From positions 186,001-250,000 of the forward strand of contig BQMJ01000011.1 in NCBI GenBank assembly GCA_025991245.1: a DNA stretch of 64,000 nucleotides. The letters run 5' to 3'. Below the pieces are notes generated by a model. It was not told the DNA's origin and did no database searches. It saw nothing but the letters and a program-made list of their open reading frames with translations. Below are positions 52,032 to 62,795 of the stretch, piece by piece; positions within the stretch are counted from its first letter, which is position 1; each line of letters starts with the position of its first letter. The stretch is from Galdieria partita (lineage: Eukaryota > Rhodophyta > Bangiophyceae > Galdieriales > Galdieriaceae). Position numbers and translations under genes: made by a program.

Positions 52032-52838
52032 TGTTCCGTTTATACACTGTATTCAACAATATGCTTCGCGTCTCTTGAGTGCTCTACTGCGAATCTATGC
52101 AAATAGAGCGGTCAGTCCACGACGTCGAAGCTACAAAATGGAATGAAGACCCAAACTATTTAGGAAATGTTGATTTAGCATTCAGTTGTTAGAACTTAAA
52201 CGAGCTTTGTCCTTTGAAGATATTGAAAATGTTTGTTTATTCAACCAATTTACTTTCACAGTCATATAGCTTCTACCTAGTTTTCCCTCACAAAAGTATA
52301 ATGTTTGGAGAGGAACAAATCCTTTAAAATGAACTCAGTTTGAATGTTGAACTTGAGTTGTAAAGCAGCGTATAATTGCTTGCTTCTGAACCCCCTTTTT
52401 ATTTTTTGGTTATTTATTGTCAAGGAACAAGATATGTTTAGCAGTTACCTTTTGGTTTCAGTTTGAACCTTAGCCGATAATATGTCGTTATTGGACATGG
52501 TGCTAGAGTCAGTTTCAAGTTTTCCTATTTTTCAAAACTGGAAACTTTCAACCATTTCGTTCTATCTTTGTGGAAGTTTGGAATAATTAATTTTCGTTGC
52601 TCTAAATAGGATGTTTCTTGTTATTCAAAGTCACTGCTGTTGAAATATGTTTAATGAGGAACTCTTCCGAGGATAGAATTCGGTTGAATGTGTTGTTCGA
52701 TAGAGTTGCTTGTCGTGCTTATATTATAATTGGTCTAGTTTTACAATCATATTTGGAGTTTTAGAAACGGCAATCTTTGTAAAGAATATGTACAACATTT
52801 TATCATTGCTTTTTGAGTATTGACTATATCTTATATAT
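52032..52838. other. long intergenic region, no gene seen
   Basis: 807 nt with AT-rich sequence, no frame of note and no recognisable RNA gene. It holds the promoter of the eS31 fusion gene and the 3' end of the thioredoxin gene. Confidence 0.4.
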
Positions 52839-53208
52839 TTACATATATTTCTTCAACATCTTCTTCAGACTAGACTTGGAGGCACCCACTGATTCATCCA
52901 GCTTTCGATTGTCTCTGTAGCATACAAATGTTGGAAGTGCTCCTATGCCAACCATCTTTGCTATTCCAGGAAGTGTATCAACATTGATTCTGTAAAACTG
53001 TATCTTCTTGTCTTTATATTTAGAGTCTTTCATGAGGTCTTGTAAGAATTTTTCCATCTTTTGGCAAGGAGAGCACCACTCTGCAAAGAATTCAACGACC
53101 ACCTTAAGAAAGAATGAGACTTCCTTTTCATTTAGAAGAACAACTTACCAACGATTCAGATAAGATGACTTTTTCAAATTCCTCCGTAGCAGTAAGAGTA
53201 GTAGCCAT
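52839..53208 (-). CDS. thioredoxin
   Basis: Small disulfide reductase of about 107 residues. Two exons: ATG at 53208 gives MATTLTATEEFEKVILSESL, then a 46-nt intron at 53103-53148 and VVEFFAEWCSPCQKMEKFL with the active site WCSPC in place of the common WCGPC. IQFYRINVDTLPGIAKMVGI and GALPTFVCYRDN with the cis-Pro follow. No leader is visible, so a cytosolic h-type-like location is likely. The long frame upstream on the same strand (to 53516) is in another reading frame and is not part of this protein. Confidence 0.92.
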
Positions 53209-54152
53209 ACCTCGATTATCTCCTCGAACCGACCAAAGTCAATCTTGTGAAGGTCGTCTTCTAATTTTCGTCCCATCAACTCCGCCATTTGGTGATGATC
53301 ACAATCAGACACGTTGAACGAGCAGGGACAGCTGGAATTGACATGGAATGTTCGTGGAATGCAAAAACGTAAACTGCACCACAACTCATCTTCATGAGTG
53401 GCGACCATTCTCTGTAGTAACGATCGACTATGGGAAGTTATGCATTGTATAGATTGGAATGATTTTGGCAGTTTTAAAGAACTGTCCCTTGTTGCAAAAA
53501 CAAAGAAATAGACCAAAATTTTACTACTAGAAAAGGAAACTCGCCATCACCTTTTCCTAAGAGTGAAATTCTGTTCAGGTTGTTGCTCTAGTATGAAGGA
53601 AACATGTTGTTACAGTTCTATGTAGGCAGTGTAGGTTTTGCACGAATCTCTAAAGATAACGTTGGTTTTCTAAATACAGGGACAGCCTTTTGAGTAAAGG
53701 AGGATAGGAAACAAGCTATAATAATGCGTCAAGTGTTGAACAAAATACTTGAAAGACAACAACTGATTGCTATCAACACAACCCTTCAAAGCCAGTCCTA
53801 TAAAACAAACAAAAGAACTTGTCAAGCACTCTTTGCACATTTAAATGAAGTTTTTGATATAACTTTTAGAAACTCGTAAGAAGAATAGAAGAAGCAATAG
53901 CTTCACTAAGCTCTTGTATTGATGAGAATTTAGTATGTGCCTTGTCAATAGAGTAGATTTAGTTCAAGAGGACATCATCAAATGACCATGTTGTTCCTGT
54001 TTCTCAATTGTCGACAAGTGCAAAAACTGAAAAATTGGTTATCTAATTACCAAACTTGTTTCGGCTATTTGCCAATTGTTATGTAGCTTTACATGAGTCT
54101 TCCAATCACTTGATTCATAGGAAATAAATCATCGAAGAAATTCAGCAGAGCT
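53209..54152. other. intergenic region with a possible small gene
   Basis: 944 nt upstream of thioredoxin and of PEX14 (divergent). A minus-strand frame of about 100 codons at 53209-53516 and a plus-strand frame of 52 codons at 53724-53879 are the only candidates; neither has a recognised domain. Confidence 0.4.
53724..53879 (+). CDS. possible small protein or first exon (low confidence)
   Basis: ATG to TAA, 52 residues, starting MRQVLNKILERQQLIAINTT with a mixed hydrophobic/charged helix pattern. A further open stretch in another frame reads KLVRRIEEAIASLSSCIDEN directly downstream (from about 53868 to 53953), which looks like a continuation after an intron. I could not find a standard intron that joins them in frame. 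It is either a small spliced gene or chance. Confidence 0.25.
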   Translation: MRQVLNKILERQQLIAINTTLQSQSYKTNKRTCQALFAHLNEVFDITFRNS

Positions 54153-55773
54153 ATGACGATCCGTGAAGATGAAGTAAGCTGCGCAATGTTTGTAAACACG
54201 CGTACACAATAGTGCTAAACTAAATTTTGTTCGTATAGGTAAAAAAAGCGGTAAGCTTTTTAGAGCATCCTCAAGTAAAGCCTACTGCGGGACAGAGAAA
54301 GGTGGACTTTTTACGAAGAAAGGGATTGACCGATGACGAGATAAGAGAGGCCTTTCAAAGAGCAGGACAAATATATCCAGAAGATACTTTTACCGGAAAT
54401 TCTGAAGGAGAACAGTTGGATTCAGCTGCAAAGACGACAAATGCACCTAACAACGTACCAAAGAGTGTAACACCAAACGAAAAGGCTGCCAGTCAACAAG
54501 TATGGAAATCACTACACTGTTTTTCTCAGTGGGTAACTGAAACTTTTTGTATTAGGTTGCACAAGTTTCCTCAGACAAAGTAAACGCAAATAGCCTTCCC
54601 TCTAATCAAATGAGTTTGTCACAACCCGGAGGAGTTTGGGTTCCTCAACCTTTCGCCTATGTCACTCCACAAGTTGCAAGTTCGCAACAACCTCAACAAA
54701 AGGAGCGCTCTTGGTCTTTTGGTAGTATATTTTTAGGAGCAGGTGCCACCGCAGGAATTGTTCTAGCGATAAGAGAAGTACTGAGAAAGTATGTTGTGCC
54801 GCTTTATTTCCCTGAAGCACGACCACGAGACAATAGTAAACAGAAGCCTTCCCGAGAAGACGAGGAGGGGAGACAATACTTGGAAAAACAAGTTGGTATG
54901 TAGCGTTATTTGCAATATTTTAAAACTGTTGAATATTTGTAGATGAGTTGAAAACATTGGTGAAAAGCCTTGTAAAAGCTACCGAAAGAAATAATGATAT
55001 GATAGAAGAATTAGTTCATAAATCTGAACGTCAAATGCGTCAAGACTTGTTTGAAGTTGTCAACTGTCTCAAATCTGTGGTTTCCGGTATGCAGATATTC
55101 AAAGAAGCTCTTCATAGGGAACCTTCACATTCAGAGGATAAACTGCGTCAAGATAATGTTGCTATTTTGAATAGTATGCAAGGTTATCAAAGAGAAGAAG
55201 ACTTTAATCGTTCCAAGTCAGAAAAAGAAGTATGGCATTCGAATAAGAGTTGGTTAGTTGGCGATGACAACTATTCATTGGATGCAAATGGTGTTGGAAC
55301 CCAAATATTTTCCAATAAGATACGGGATCCAGGTAGTTTGTATATATGGTCTGTTTGAAAAGTACTTCTGATCATCCTTTATAGGCATTATGGATGATTT
55401 CATGTCGATTCCTCCAGCCTCTTTAGAAGAGTTGGTTCCGAAAGCAAAGGAAGTATCCAGTGGCATGTCCACAGTCAATGATGTCCATAGCAATTCAAAT
55501 AAAAGGGAGGGAAAGGAAGAATATCACAGCGGCAGAATGAATGGATCGCAAATGACTACAGAGAACATGGCGAATGGAACTTTGGACGAGGAAAATGCGA
55601 AGAAAGCATTTCAACAAGCAATGTTGGCAGAAGCCAAAGCTGCACTTGAGAGAAGAAGTCATCCTCATTCGAGTTCTCGTTCGTCACCTGCTCGTTCTGT
55701 AGATAGTGAACGACAGAACACTGAGAAAGAGATTAGGAGAGAATCAGACAACGTTGCAATAGATACCACATAG
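54153..55773 (+). CDS. PEX14: peroxin PEX14
   Basis: Docking protein of the peroxisomal import machinery that binds PEX5. Exons 54153-54173, 54239-54499, 54556 onward, then two more with short introns. Exon 1 and 2 join to MTIREDE-VKKAVSFLEHPQ, followed by VKPTAGQRKVDFLRRKGLT and DDEIREAFQRAGQ, the conserved N-terminal PEX5/PEX19-binding helices. A hydrophobic segment SFGSIFLGAGATAGIVLAIR lies near residue 165 and is flanked by PFAYVTPQ and EVLRKYVVPLYFPEARP, as in plant PEX14. A coiled coil (ELKTLVKSLVKATERNND) and a Ser/Glu-rich C terminus follow. About 440 residues. Confidence 0.92.
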
Positions 55774-55838
55774 GAGACTGTCTTTGTTGATTCGCAAATG
55801 TCGATAGTTTTCCTTGTTGATTCTTGCAAAAATTATCT

Positions 55839-57284
55839 TTAGGATTGAGCCTTGTGATATTTGGATGATGACTTGTTCCACAAAGACTTTTCTAACAATG
55901 AAATCAATATGCTATTTTGTAAAAGAAAGCCGTTTGGATCTTGTAAAGCAATCCTTTGTAGTTGCCCATTGCAGTTATATTTCCCTAATATATGACCACT
56001 TTCTATCCAAGGTTGAGCAGCTTCCATGACTTGCCAAGATACTTGTTGTCCATATTGCTTTTCAAACTCATCTATTGAAATGCCTTGTTTCATTCTTAAG
56101 CCAAGTATCAAAGTATCCACTGCCTGTTCTTGTAACGACTCTTCCGGACATTCCACTTCACCATTTTGCATTTCTAAACGTTTCACCCAATCAAAGTAAG
56201 AAAGTAACTTTCGAGGTCGAGAAAACCTTTTCATTTCTGTATAACTTGTTGCACTTATACCAAAACCGTAATAACTCTGATTCTTCCAATAAACTTGATT
56301 ATGTTTCGAAAGATATTTAGGCTTTCCGTAATTGGAAACTTCATAATGCTCAAAGCCTCGTTCTCTTAGTCGACATGAAGCAAATATATACATAGCGGCT
56401 GCTTCATCCTCTGATGGCAAAGGATAAACACCACTTTGATATTTTTTCCCAAAAGGTGTGCTTCCTTCTAAAATCAAATCATAACAAGATAGATGTTCCG
56501 GATCTAATGAAATGGCCTTTTCAATGGAGTCCTAAAGCCAAGACATAGTCAACAGATGAAAATTCAGTCCTTCAAAGCGGTACACACACAAATACAAACA
56601 TACCTTGAATACTTCTAAACTCTGATTGGGTAATCCACTCATCAAATCGAGGCTCAAATTGGTGAAGCCTGCAGTTCTTAAGGTATCCCAAGCATAATAT
56701 ATTTCTTTCGAATTATGCGATCGACCACATAGCTGCAATAGAGTATCATCAAAAGACTGTACTCCAACACTAACTCGGTTAACACCCAAAGCAAAGAATT
56801 CTCTTGCTTTGGACAAGTCAAAAGTACCGGGATCCATCTCGACAGTCAATTCAACATCAGAAGCAAAGTTGATATATTTTTGCAAGGAAAGTAATATCTG
56901 TTGAATATAAATAGTAGGCAAAAGAGAAGGTGTACCTCCCCCAAAGTAAACAGTTTCCAAGTCTGGAAGTTTCTGATATTTCCGCTTGAAATAACTCAGT
57001 GTACTTTCTATTTCTCTAACAATATATGAAATATAGTTATCGTACCAATGAGAGGAATCTCCTGCAATAACTGCAAAGTCACAATAAAAGCACTTGCGAA
57101 TACAAAAAGGAATATGAATATAAACAGACTTGGGAAGAGCATAACTCCTATTCTCCACTTTACTATTGACATACTCCAACTTTTCATAACTCATAGGAAG
57201 TTTACATCGTGTCATATGCGTAGTAGCAGTAGTAAAATGATGAATAAAAGTCCACGCAAGTTGTCGAGTCTTTGACGAATTCAT
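55839..57284 (-). CDS. HemW-like radical SAM heme chaperone
   Basis: Radical SAM protein of the HemN/HemW group. Two exons split by an intron at about 56533-56604. Motifs: YIHIPFCIRKCFYCDFAVI with the CxxxCxxC [4Fe-4S] site, ETVYFGGGTPSLLP, ELTVEMDPGTFDLSKA, GVNRVSVGVQSFDDTLLQL, and LSLDLMSGLPNQSLEVFK. The second exon carries LSCYDLILEGSTPFGKKY, HYEVSNYGKPKYLSKHNQVYW and the YGFGISATSY stretch. It lacks the fourth Cys and the N-terminal loop of true coproporphyrinogen dehydrogenases (HemN), which places it with HemW/RSAD1, thought to deliver heme to respiratory enzymes. The N-terminal 45 residues could be an organelle leader. Its ATG is 27 nt from that of XRN1. Confidence 0.88.
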
Positions 57285-57311
57285 TGGAGCATAGTGTAAA
57301 AGAGAAGACTT
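57285..57311. promoter_or_regulatory. 27-nt divergent start-codon interval
   Basis: All the DNA between the first ATG of the HemW-like gene (minus) and that of XRN1 (plus). If HemW initiates at an internal Met (for example MTRCKLPMSYEK), the usable interval would be longer, about 95 nt. Confidence 0.45.
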
Positions 57312-60300
57312 ATGGGAGTTCCCAAGTTTTATCGTTGGGTATCAGAACGTTATCCATTAACTCTACATAAAGTAGTTCCTTCGGTAGTGCCAGACGTAGA
57401 TAACTTTTATTTAGATGCTAATGGAATATTACACAACTGTGCTCGACCAAAGGATAGTCAGGAGCCCTTTCCTTGTCAATATCCTTCAGAAGAAGAAATA
57501 TTTCTGGAAACTTTTAATTACATTGATATGCTATTTTCGATGATACGCCCCAAAAGGTTGGTTTATATTGCTATAGATGGAGTTGCACCTCGAGCCAAGA
57601 TGAACCAGCAACGAGCCAGAAGGTTTCGAACTGCCACCGACCGAACAAAAGAAATGGAGAACCGACTCCAACAAGGAAAACCGATTCCTCAACGTTGGTT
57701 TGATTCCAATTGTATTACTCCAGGTACTAGATTTATGGCTAGATTTTCTGAAGCGCTGGAATATCTAGTTCATAAAAAGATAACAGAGGACAAGTCTTGG
57801 GCCAGTGTAAAAGTCATTCTTTCGACTACCAACGCTCCAGGGGAGGGAGAACATAAAATAATAGAGTATATACGTCGTAAGAAGCTAAGTGGGGATTGGG
57901 AAGCCAATCTATCGCACTGTTTATATGGTTTGGACGCTGACTTGATTATGCTTTCCTTAGTGACACATGAACCCCACTTTATTCTGTTACGGGAAAGAAC
58001 GGATCTATCCAAGTTATTTGCTTCCAAAAAAGGAAATTTTGGAGTTGAAGCAACTCCATTGGATCGCTGTATTTCAGGAGAGTTTGAATTTTTTTCCATC
58101 GGAGTGTTGAGAGAATATTTGGATCGCGAATTTTGTAAACTTCCTATTACATTTTACAATTTGGAGAATTGTATTCATGATTTTATTTTTATGTGTTTCT
58201 TAGTTGGAAATGATTTTCTTCCTCAACTACCCACTTTGAATATTGCTGAAGGAGCTTTGGATACTATGTTAACTCTATATAAGAAATTGTTACCTTTATT
58301 TGGTGGTTATTTAATTGAAAATGGAAATATTGTTATGGAGAGATTGGAAATATTTCTTTCCAAACTGGGTTTATTGGAAAGGTTAACTATAAACAGAAGA
58401 CTGGAGGCAATTGCTCAATCCAAAGGCAGACCACCTCGAATGGTGGATATTGGAACTGGTCATGATGGCTTGTGGGGATTGGAAAATGATTATTCTAATG
58501 AGAATGCAGAAGATTATGTTATAGAACCTTGGACAAAGGAAGATATTGATCAATTATTGAATGAAGCATATTTGGCTTCTACAGATCCTTTAATGGAGTC
58601 TATCAAGGTATGTGTCATTAGTTTTATAAACATTCGAGATAAAACATGACATTGGATAGCAATCTTATTATAGAGACAAGTTACATATCGATCGGGAAAA
58701 CAAGGATAGTTTAGAACAACTCAAGTTTACATATATCAAAGGCTTGATATGGACATGGAAATATTATTGTAGCGGTTGTCCTAGTTGGAGATGGTATTAT
58801 CCGTATCATTATGCACCGATGGCTTCCGATTTGGTCGGACTAAATTGGACAACCAATATTAGTGACTTCAGTGTCAGTGAACCCTTTTTGCCATTTCAAC
58901 AACTTTTGGCTGTATTACCTCCTCAAAGTGCTTGGTGCTTACCAACTGCTTTACAAAGACTGATGATAGACAAGTCTTCACCTATTCATTCATTTTATCC
59001 ATCAGAGTTTGAAGTGGATATGGATGGAAAGAGAAATTCATGGGAAGGGGTAGTCAAACTTCCATTTGTGGATGAAGCCATTCTGTTGAAAGCGTATTAT
59101 TCTATACCAAATGAGGCATTCTCTGAAGAAGAAAGGAGAAGAAATGCTTGTCAACAAACTATGATTTATCGACGTCATAATAGAAATGAAAAGAATTTTG
59201 GAAGGAAGATACAATCACCGTTTCCCAATCATTTACGTGACATTGAAGAGACTGCTGCAGTTTGTGAACCTTTAAACCTTCCAGTAATTGATAGTTATCT
59301 TGGATTTGAACCTCAACTGTTTCCTGGAACTTGTTTGGGTGCATCATCTCCGGGTAATTATCCCACTTTGAAGACACTATCATTTTCTATTTATTATGCC
59401 AAGATTGGTGTAAATGTATTTGGTATCCCAAGTAAGCGAGAAACTGTTATTGTCAAACCTCAAGCGAATCAAGATGAAAAGATGACCACTTTGAATATCT
59501 TGATGAATGGACAGGCGTTTTATTCACCAGGGAAAAGAGTTTTAGTAGAATATCCATGGCGTTGTGAAGCATTGGTTTGGTCGGTGATAGTTCGTACTGG
59601 CGAGAAAGTATTTAAACTACCGGGAACATCAGAACTCTCCAAGGAAACCGTTGATCCCAACTTTTTTAGTATTCAATTGGAACAATTCAGAAAGCAAGCT
59701 TTGAGTACCAGTGCTTTAGATATTGGAGAAGTTGAATTTCTTGTGGGCGTTCATCTTTGTGATAAAAGAGATCCCTCTTCTGGTGCCATTGTTTCTTATT
59801 GTAACGAAGAAGTTTGGTTACCTGTTTGTGTTGTTGTACCTATCGACTTTTCCACTAGAATGAATCGGAGACAAGGTTATATAACATCCACCATTTCAGA
59901 GTTGAACAAAGGTGATTGGGTTGTTTACATTGGTGAAGGTCCACATTTTGGAAGAACAGCTGCTGTAGTAAGTCATATCAAACGTCCAAAGAATGATTCT
60001 CATCTCAATTCGAATTGGGTGAAAATCAAATTCTTGAATCAAAGAACTTTAGAATGGAATGAAACTAAGATGGCAACGACTAAAGATGAAGAAGTCACTT
60101 GGTTTTCATTATCTCAAACTGCAGAGTTGCTGAAGAGTACACCATTTGCTGTATCAAGGATCACAAGCTCTGTATTTGTCAAGCCTTACAAGTCCAATGA
60201 CCGACCTGAGGATATTGGACTACGTTTAAAATTCGTGTCTAAAAGTCTTTATGTTCCCGGATATTGTCGATTATTGACACCTTCCAATTCCTACGAATTT

Positions 60301-61389
60301 TCTCAGTTAGCGGTACAAGTTTTGTTCCAATACAAACAGAAATTTCCGCAAGTGTTTGAAATTCTTGAAAGTTATGATAATCTTCATGACACCTCCTTTC
60401 AGACTTCAGGCTCGAAATACATCGATATGGGTGCAGATAGTGAAATTTTGATACCTCGTATCAAGGAATGGCTGCATTCTCTTGAAATTGCCAAGCTACC
60501 TCTTTTACATAGCAGCAGTGAAGTGATGTCCAAGGAGGAGATTGCGAATGTAGAACAAAAGCTAAAACGTGATCACATACAGACGCAGAGTGGAGAGTTT
60601 TTAGTGGTTCCTAGAGAACTTTTGCTTTTTGGAGATGAACATGAGAAACAACGTAATAAGACCAATCTTGCCTGTATACAGAGGTTGAAAGAGAATGTTT
60701 GTTTAAGAGACAGAGTGGTAAATATTTCGGCTACTGGACCTGTGCCTTTTGGGTTTCAAGGTACTGTGGTTGGCATACATGGAACAGAATTGGAGGTTGT
60801 ATTTGATGAACCCTTTCCTGCAGGTACTGATCTTCATCATCGATGTCCAGCATATCGTGGAAAGATGCTCAGTAGAAATACTGTGTTGAAGTTGCATAGC
60901 AGCAAGATATCTCCTTTGAAGAACCGTTCACGAGACTTGTTGTCATTTTCCAAAGAATCTTCTCGTTCTGGTCATGGCATTATGTTGAATAGCCATCAAC
61001 GTTCAAAGAGAATAATGAATGTTCAGACTCCTAGAAAGCCACTTTTCTTGAATGTTTCCAAACCAAGGAAACCGTTTCGAGCAGACTCATTGGTTGAAAA
61101 TGACTCTCAGCTGACAAATGATTTATCAAAACTTTGCTTGAACGATAATTCAGTTCAGAATGGATTCGAAATGAGAGAGAAAGATGTTTGCACAAAGGAG
61201 ATGACAGCTCCAGATATTTCAGACCCTGTCAAGATTTGGGAAAAACTACAAGAAAAGGAATGTCAAGTAGTCCAGCCCAAGTTGAATCCAAAATCACAAG
61301 AATATAGAAAGTTCTATCAACGGGTCTACAAGTGGAGGCCTGTTCAACAACAGACGATGCAAATGAAGGAATCAAAGAATTGCTCATAA
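57312..61389 (+). CDS. XRN1: 5'-3' exoribonuclease XRN1
   Basis: Cytoplasmic mRNA decay nuclease, about 1340 residues in two exons (57312-58607 and 58660-61389). The 52-nt intron joins MESIK to QSYYRDKLHIDREN in frame. N-terminal XRN_N: MGVPKFYRWVSERYP, FYLDANGILHNCA, YIAIDGVAPRAKMNQQRARR, TPGTRFMARFSEALEYL, APGEGEHKIIEYIR, LDADLIMLSL, and LVGNDFLPQLP. After the nuclease come Pazzi-like, SH3 and winged segments; ISATGPVPFGFQGTVVGIHG is the SH3-like stretch typical of XRN1 and absent from XRN2. The C terminus is basic and disordered. The clathrin light chain-like gene starts 26 nt after its stop. Confidence 0.95.
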
Positions 61390-61415
61390 CGAAATTGTTC
61401 AAGTGTGTGATTGTC

Positions 61416-62006
61416 ATGTCTTTCAATCCTTATGAAGAGGATACGTTGGAGACTGGTCCAAGTACGGACAATACTATGTTAGCTAGTAAGTTATTGAAAT
61501 AAAGACAATTATTTTGATATGACAGCAAAATATTGAAACTAGATTCGGGGAGGAATGTCACCTTTTTTGGTTCTTCCACTTGGGAAGACGAGTTCCGACA
61601 GTTACCACCTGAAGGAGAGCGTCTACAACAATGGAGAGCAGAACAACCTCAAAGGATAGAAGAAAAGAGGAGAGCAGAAGAAACGAAAAGGGGAGAACTT
61701 CGTGAAACAGCTTCCAAATATATTTCCGAATTTTTTGAGAAGAGAGCCCAAGACATAAGTAGAAGAAAGGAAGAAAATCGGGCAAAAGATAAGGATTGTT
61801 ACAAAGACCAATTTATAGATAAAGAAGACGAAGAAGTGGAGCCTGCAGAAGCTTTTGATTATGTGTTACACGGAAAAGGTCCACGTTTATCTGCACGAAC
61901 AGAGTCTATTTATGATTCGAGTACAGGTAAAACCAGAACTCAAAAGGAGTTGAAGAGAATGCGTGAATCCATGCAGAGCTATAAACAAAATGTTGTTAGT
62001 GAATAG
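61416..62006 (+). CDS. clathrin light chain-like protein
   Basis: About 177 residues in two exons: MSFNPYEEDTLETGPSTDNT then, after a 58-nt intron, NSGRNVTFFGSSTWEDEF. The core is a long charged helix: GERLQQWRAEQPQRIEEKRR and AEETKRGELRETASKYISEF, as in the heavy-chain-binding helix of clathrin light chains (family: I..WR......L.EKD..EE.KK). After it is an acidic stretch and a basic C terminus with TQKELKRMRESMQSYKQ. The N-terminal acidic domain usual in the family is short here. The family assignment rests on the helix pattern, so it is less secure than its neighbours. Confidence 0.72.
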
Positions 62007-62085
62007 TGAAAAAACAAATAAAACTGGAAGTTGTTTCGTCAAAGAAAGTTTTTTGCCAAGCTTTTTCTTGTGCTTGTAGGTAATC

Positions 62086-62103
62086 ATATATATATATATA
62101 TAT
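62086..62103. repeat. (AT)n simple repeat
   Basis: Alternating AT of about 18 nt between the clathrin light chain-like gene and eL42. Confidence 0.7.
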
Positions 62104-62234
62104 GAGAGTTATTCCATATGTACAATATCGCTGCAATTATTGAATAACAAACTGAGAGAGCATTCAAGCTTGCGATCCCACCAAAGAGCGTCGACGCAAG
62201 CCATTCCATTCTTCGTAAATAAAAACTTTGAGAA

Positions 62235-62656
62235 ATGGTAAGTTGATATGGGAAGATAAAGCGTACGATGAAAATACTTACAAACATAGGTCATTGTTCC
62301 CAAGACTCGACGTACTTTTTGTCCAGGAAAGTGCCGAAAGCACACTTTACACAAAGTATCGCAATATAAGAAAGGAAAAGATTCGCTTTTTGCTCAAGGA
62401 AAAAGAAGATATGATCGAAAACAAAAAGGTTATGGTGGTCAAACAAAGCCAATATTTCGGAAAAAGGTTTGTTCAAACCTTCAAAACTTGGAAAAAGTTC
62501 TCACAGAGAGTATGATAATAGGCAAAAACGACCAAGAAGATAGTGTTACGATTGGAGTGTGTTGATTGTCATCGTAAGACACAGCATACCTTGAAACGTT
62601 GTAAACACTTTGAATTGGGTGACCAAAAGAAAGTTCGAGGTGGTGTTACTTTTTAA
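62235..62656 (+). CDS. RPL36A: 60S ribosomal protein eL42 (L36a/L44)
   Basis: Three exons: ATG alone (62235-62237), a 52-nt intron, [20 protein letters not shown] from 62290, then a second intron ending GATAATAG before [20 protein letters not shown]. About 105 residues, as in yeast and plants. The zinc Cys pairs are CPGKC and [14 protein letters not shown] keeps the Pro whose change in yeast confers cycloheximide resistance. It sits in the E site of the large subunit. The intron right after the start codon is a feature of ribosomal protein genes in many eukaryotes. Confidence 0.95.
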
Positions 62657-62795
62657 ATAAAACTTTGTTTTATGCGAGTTGCTTCCAAAGAATAGCAAAG
62701 ATGCCCATAGAACAATTATGCTTAGTTTATGCGTGGAAAACTAATACGAAGAATGTTCAGTTGCCACAGATGTATCATCAACAGAATCGAAATAC

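Noticed and set aside
53209-53516. Minus-strand open frame of about 100 codons upstream of thioredoxin
   Set aside because: It runs in another frame than thioredoxin, has no recognised domain, and overlaps the thioredoxin first exon. Chance is more likely.
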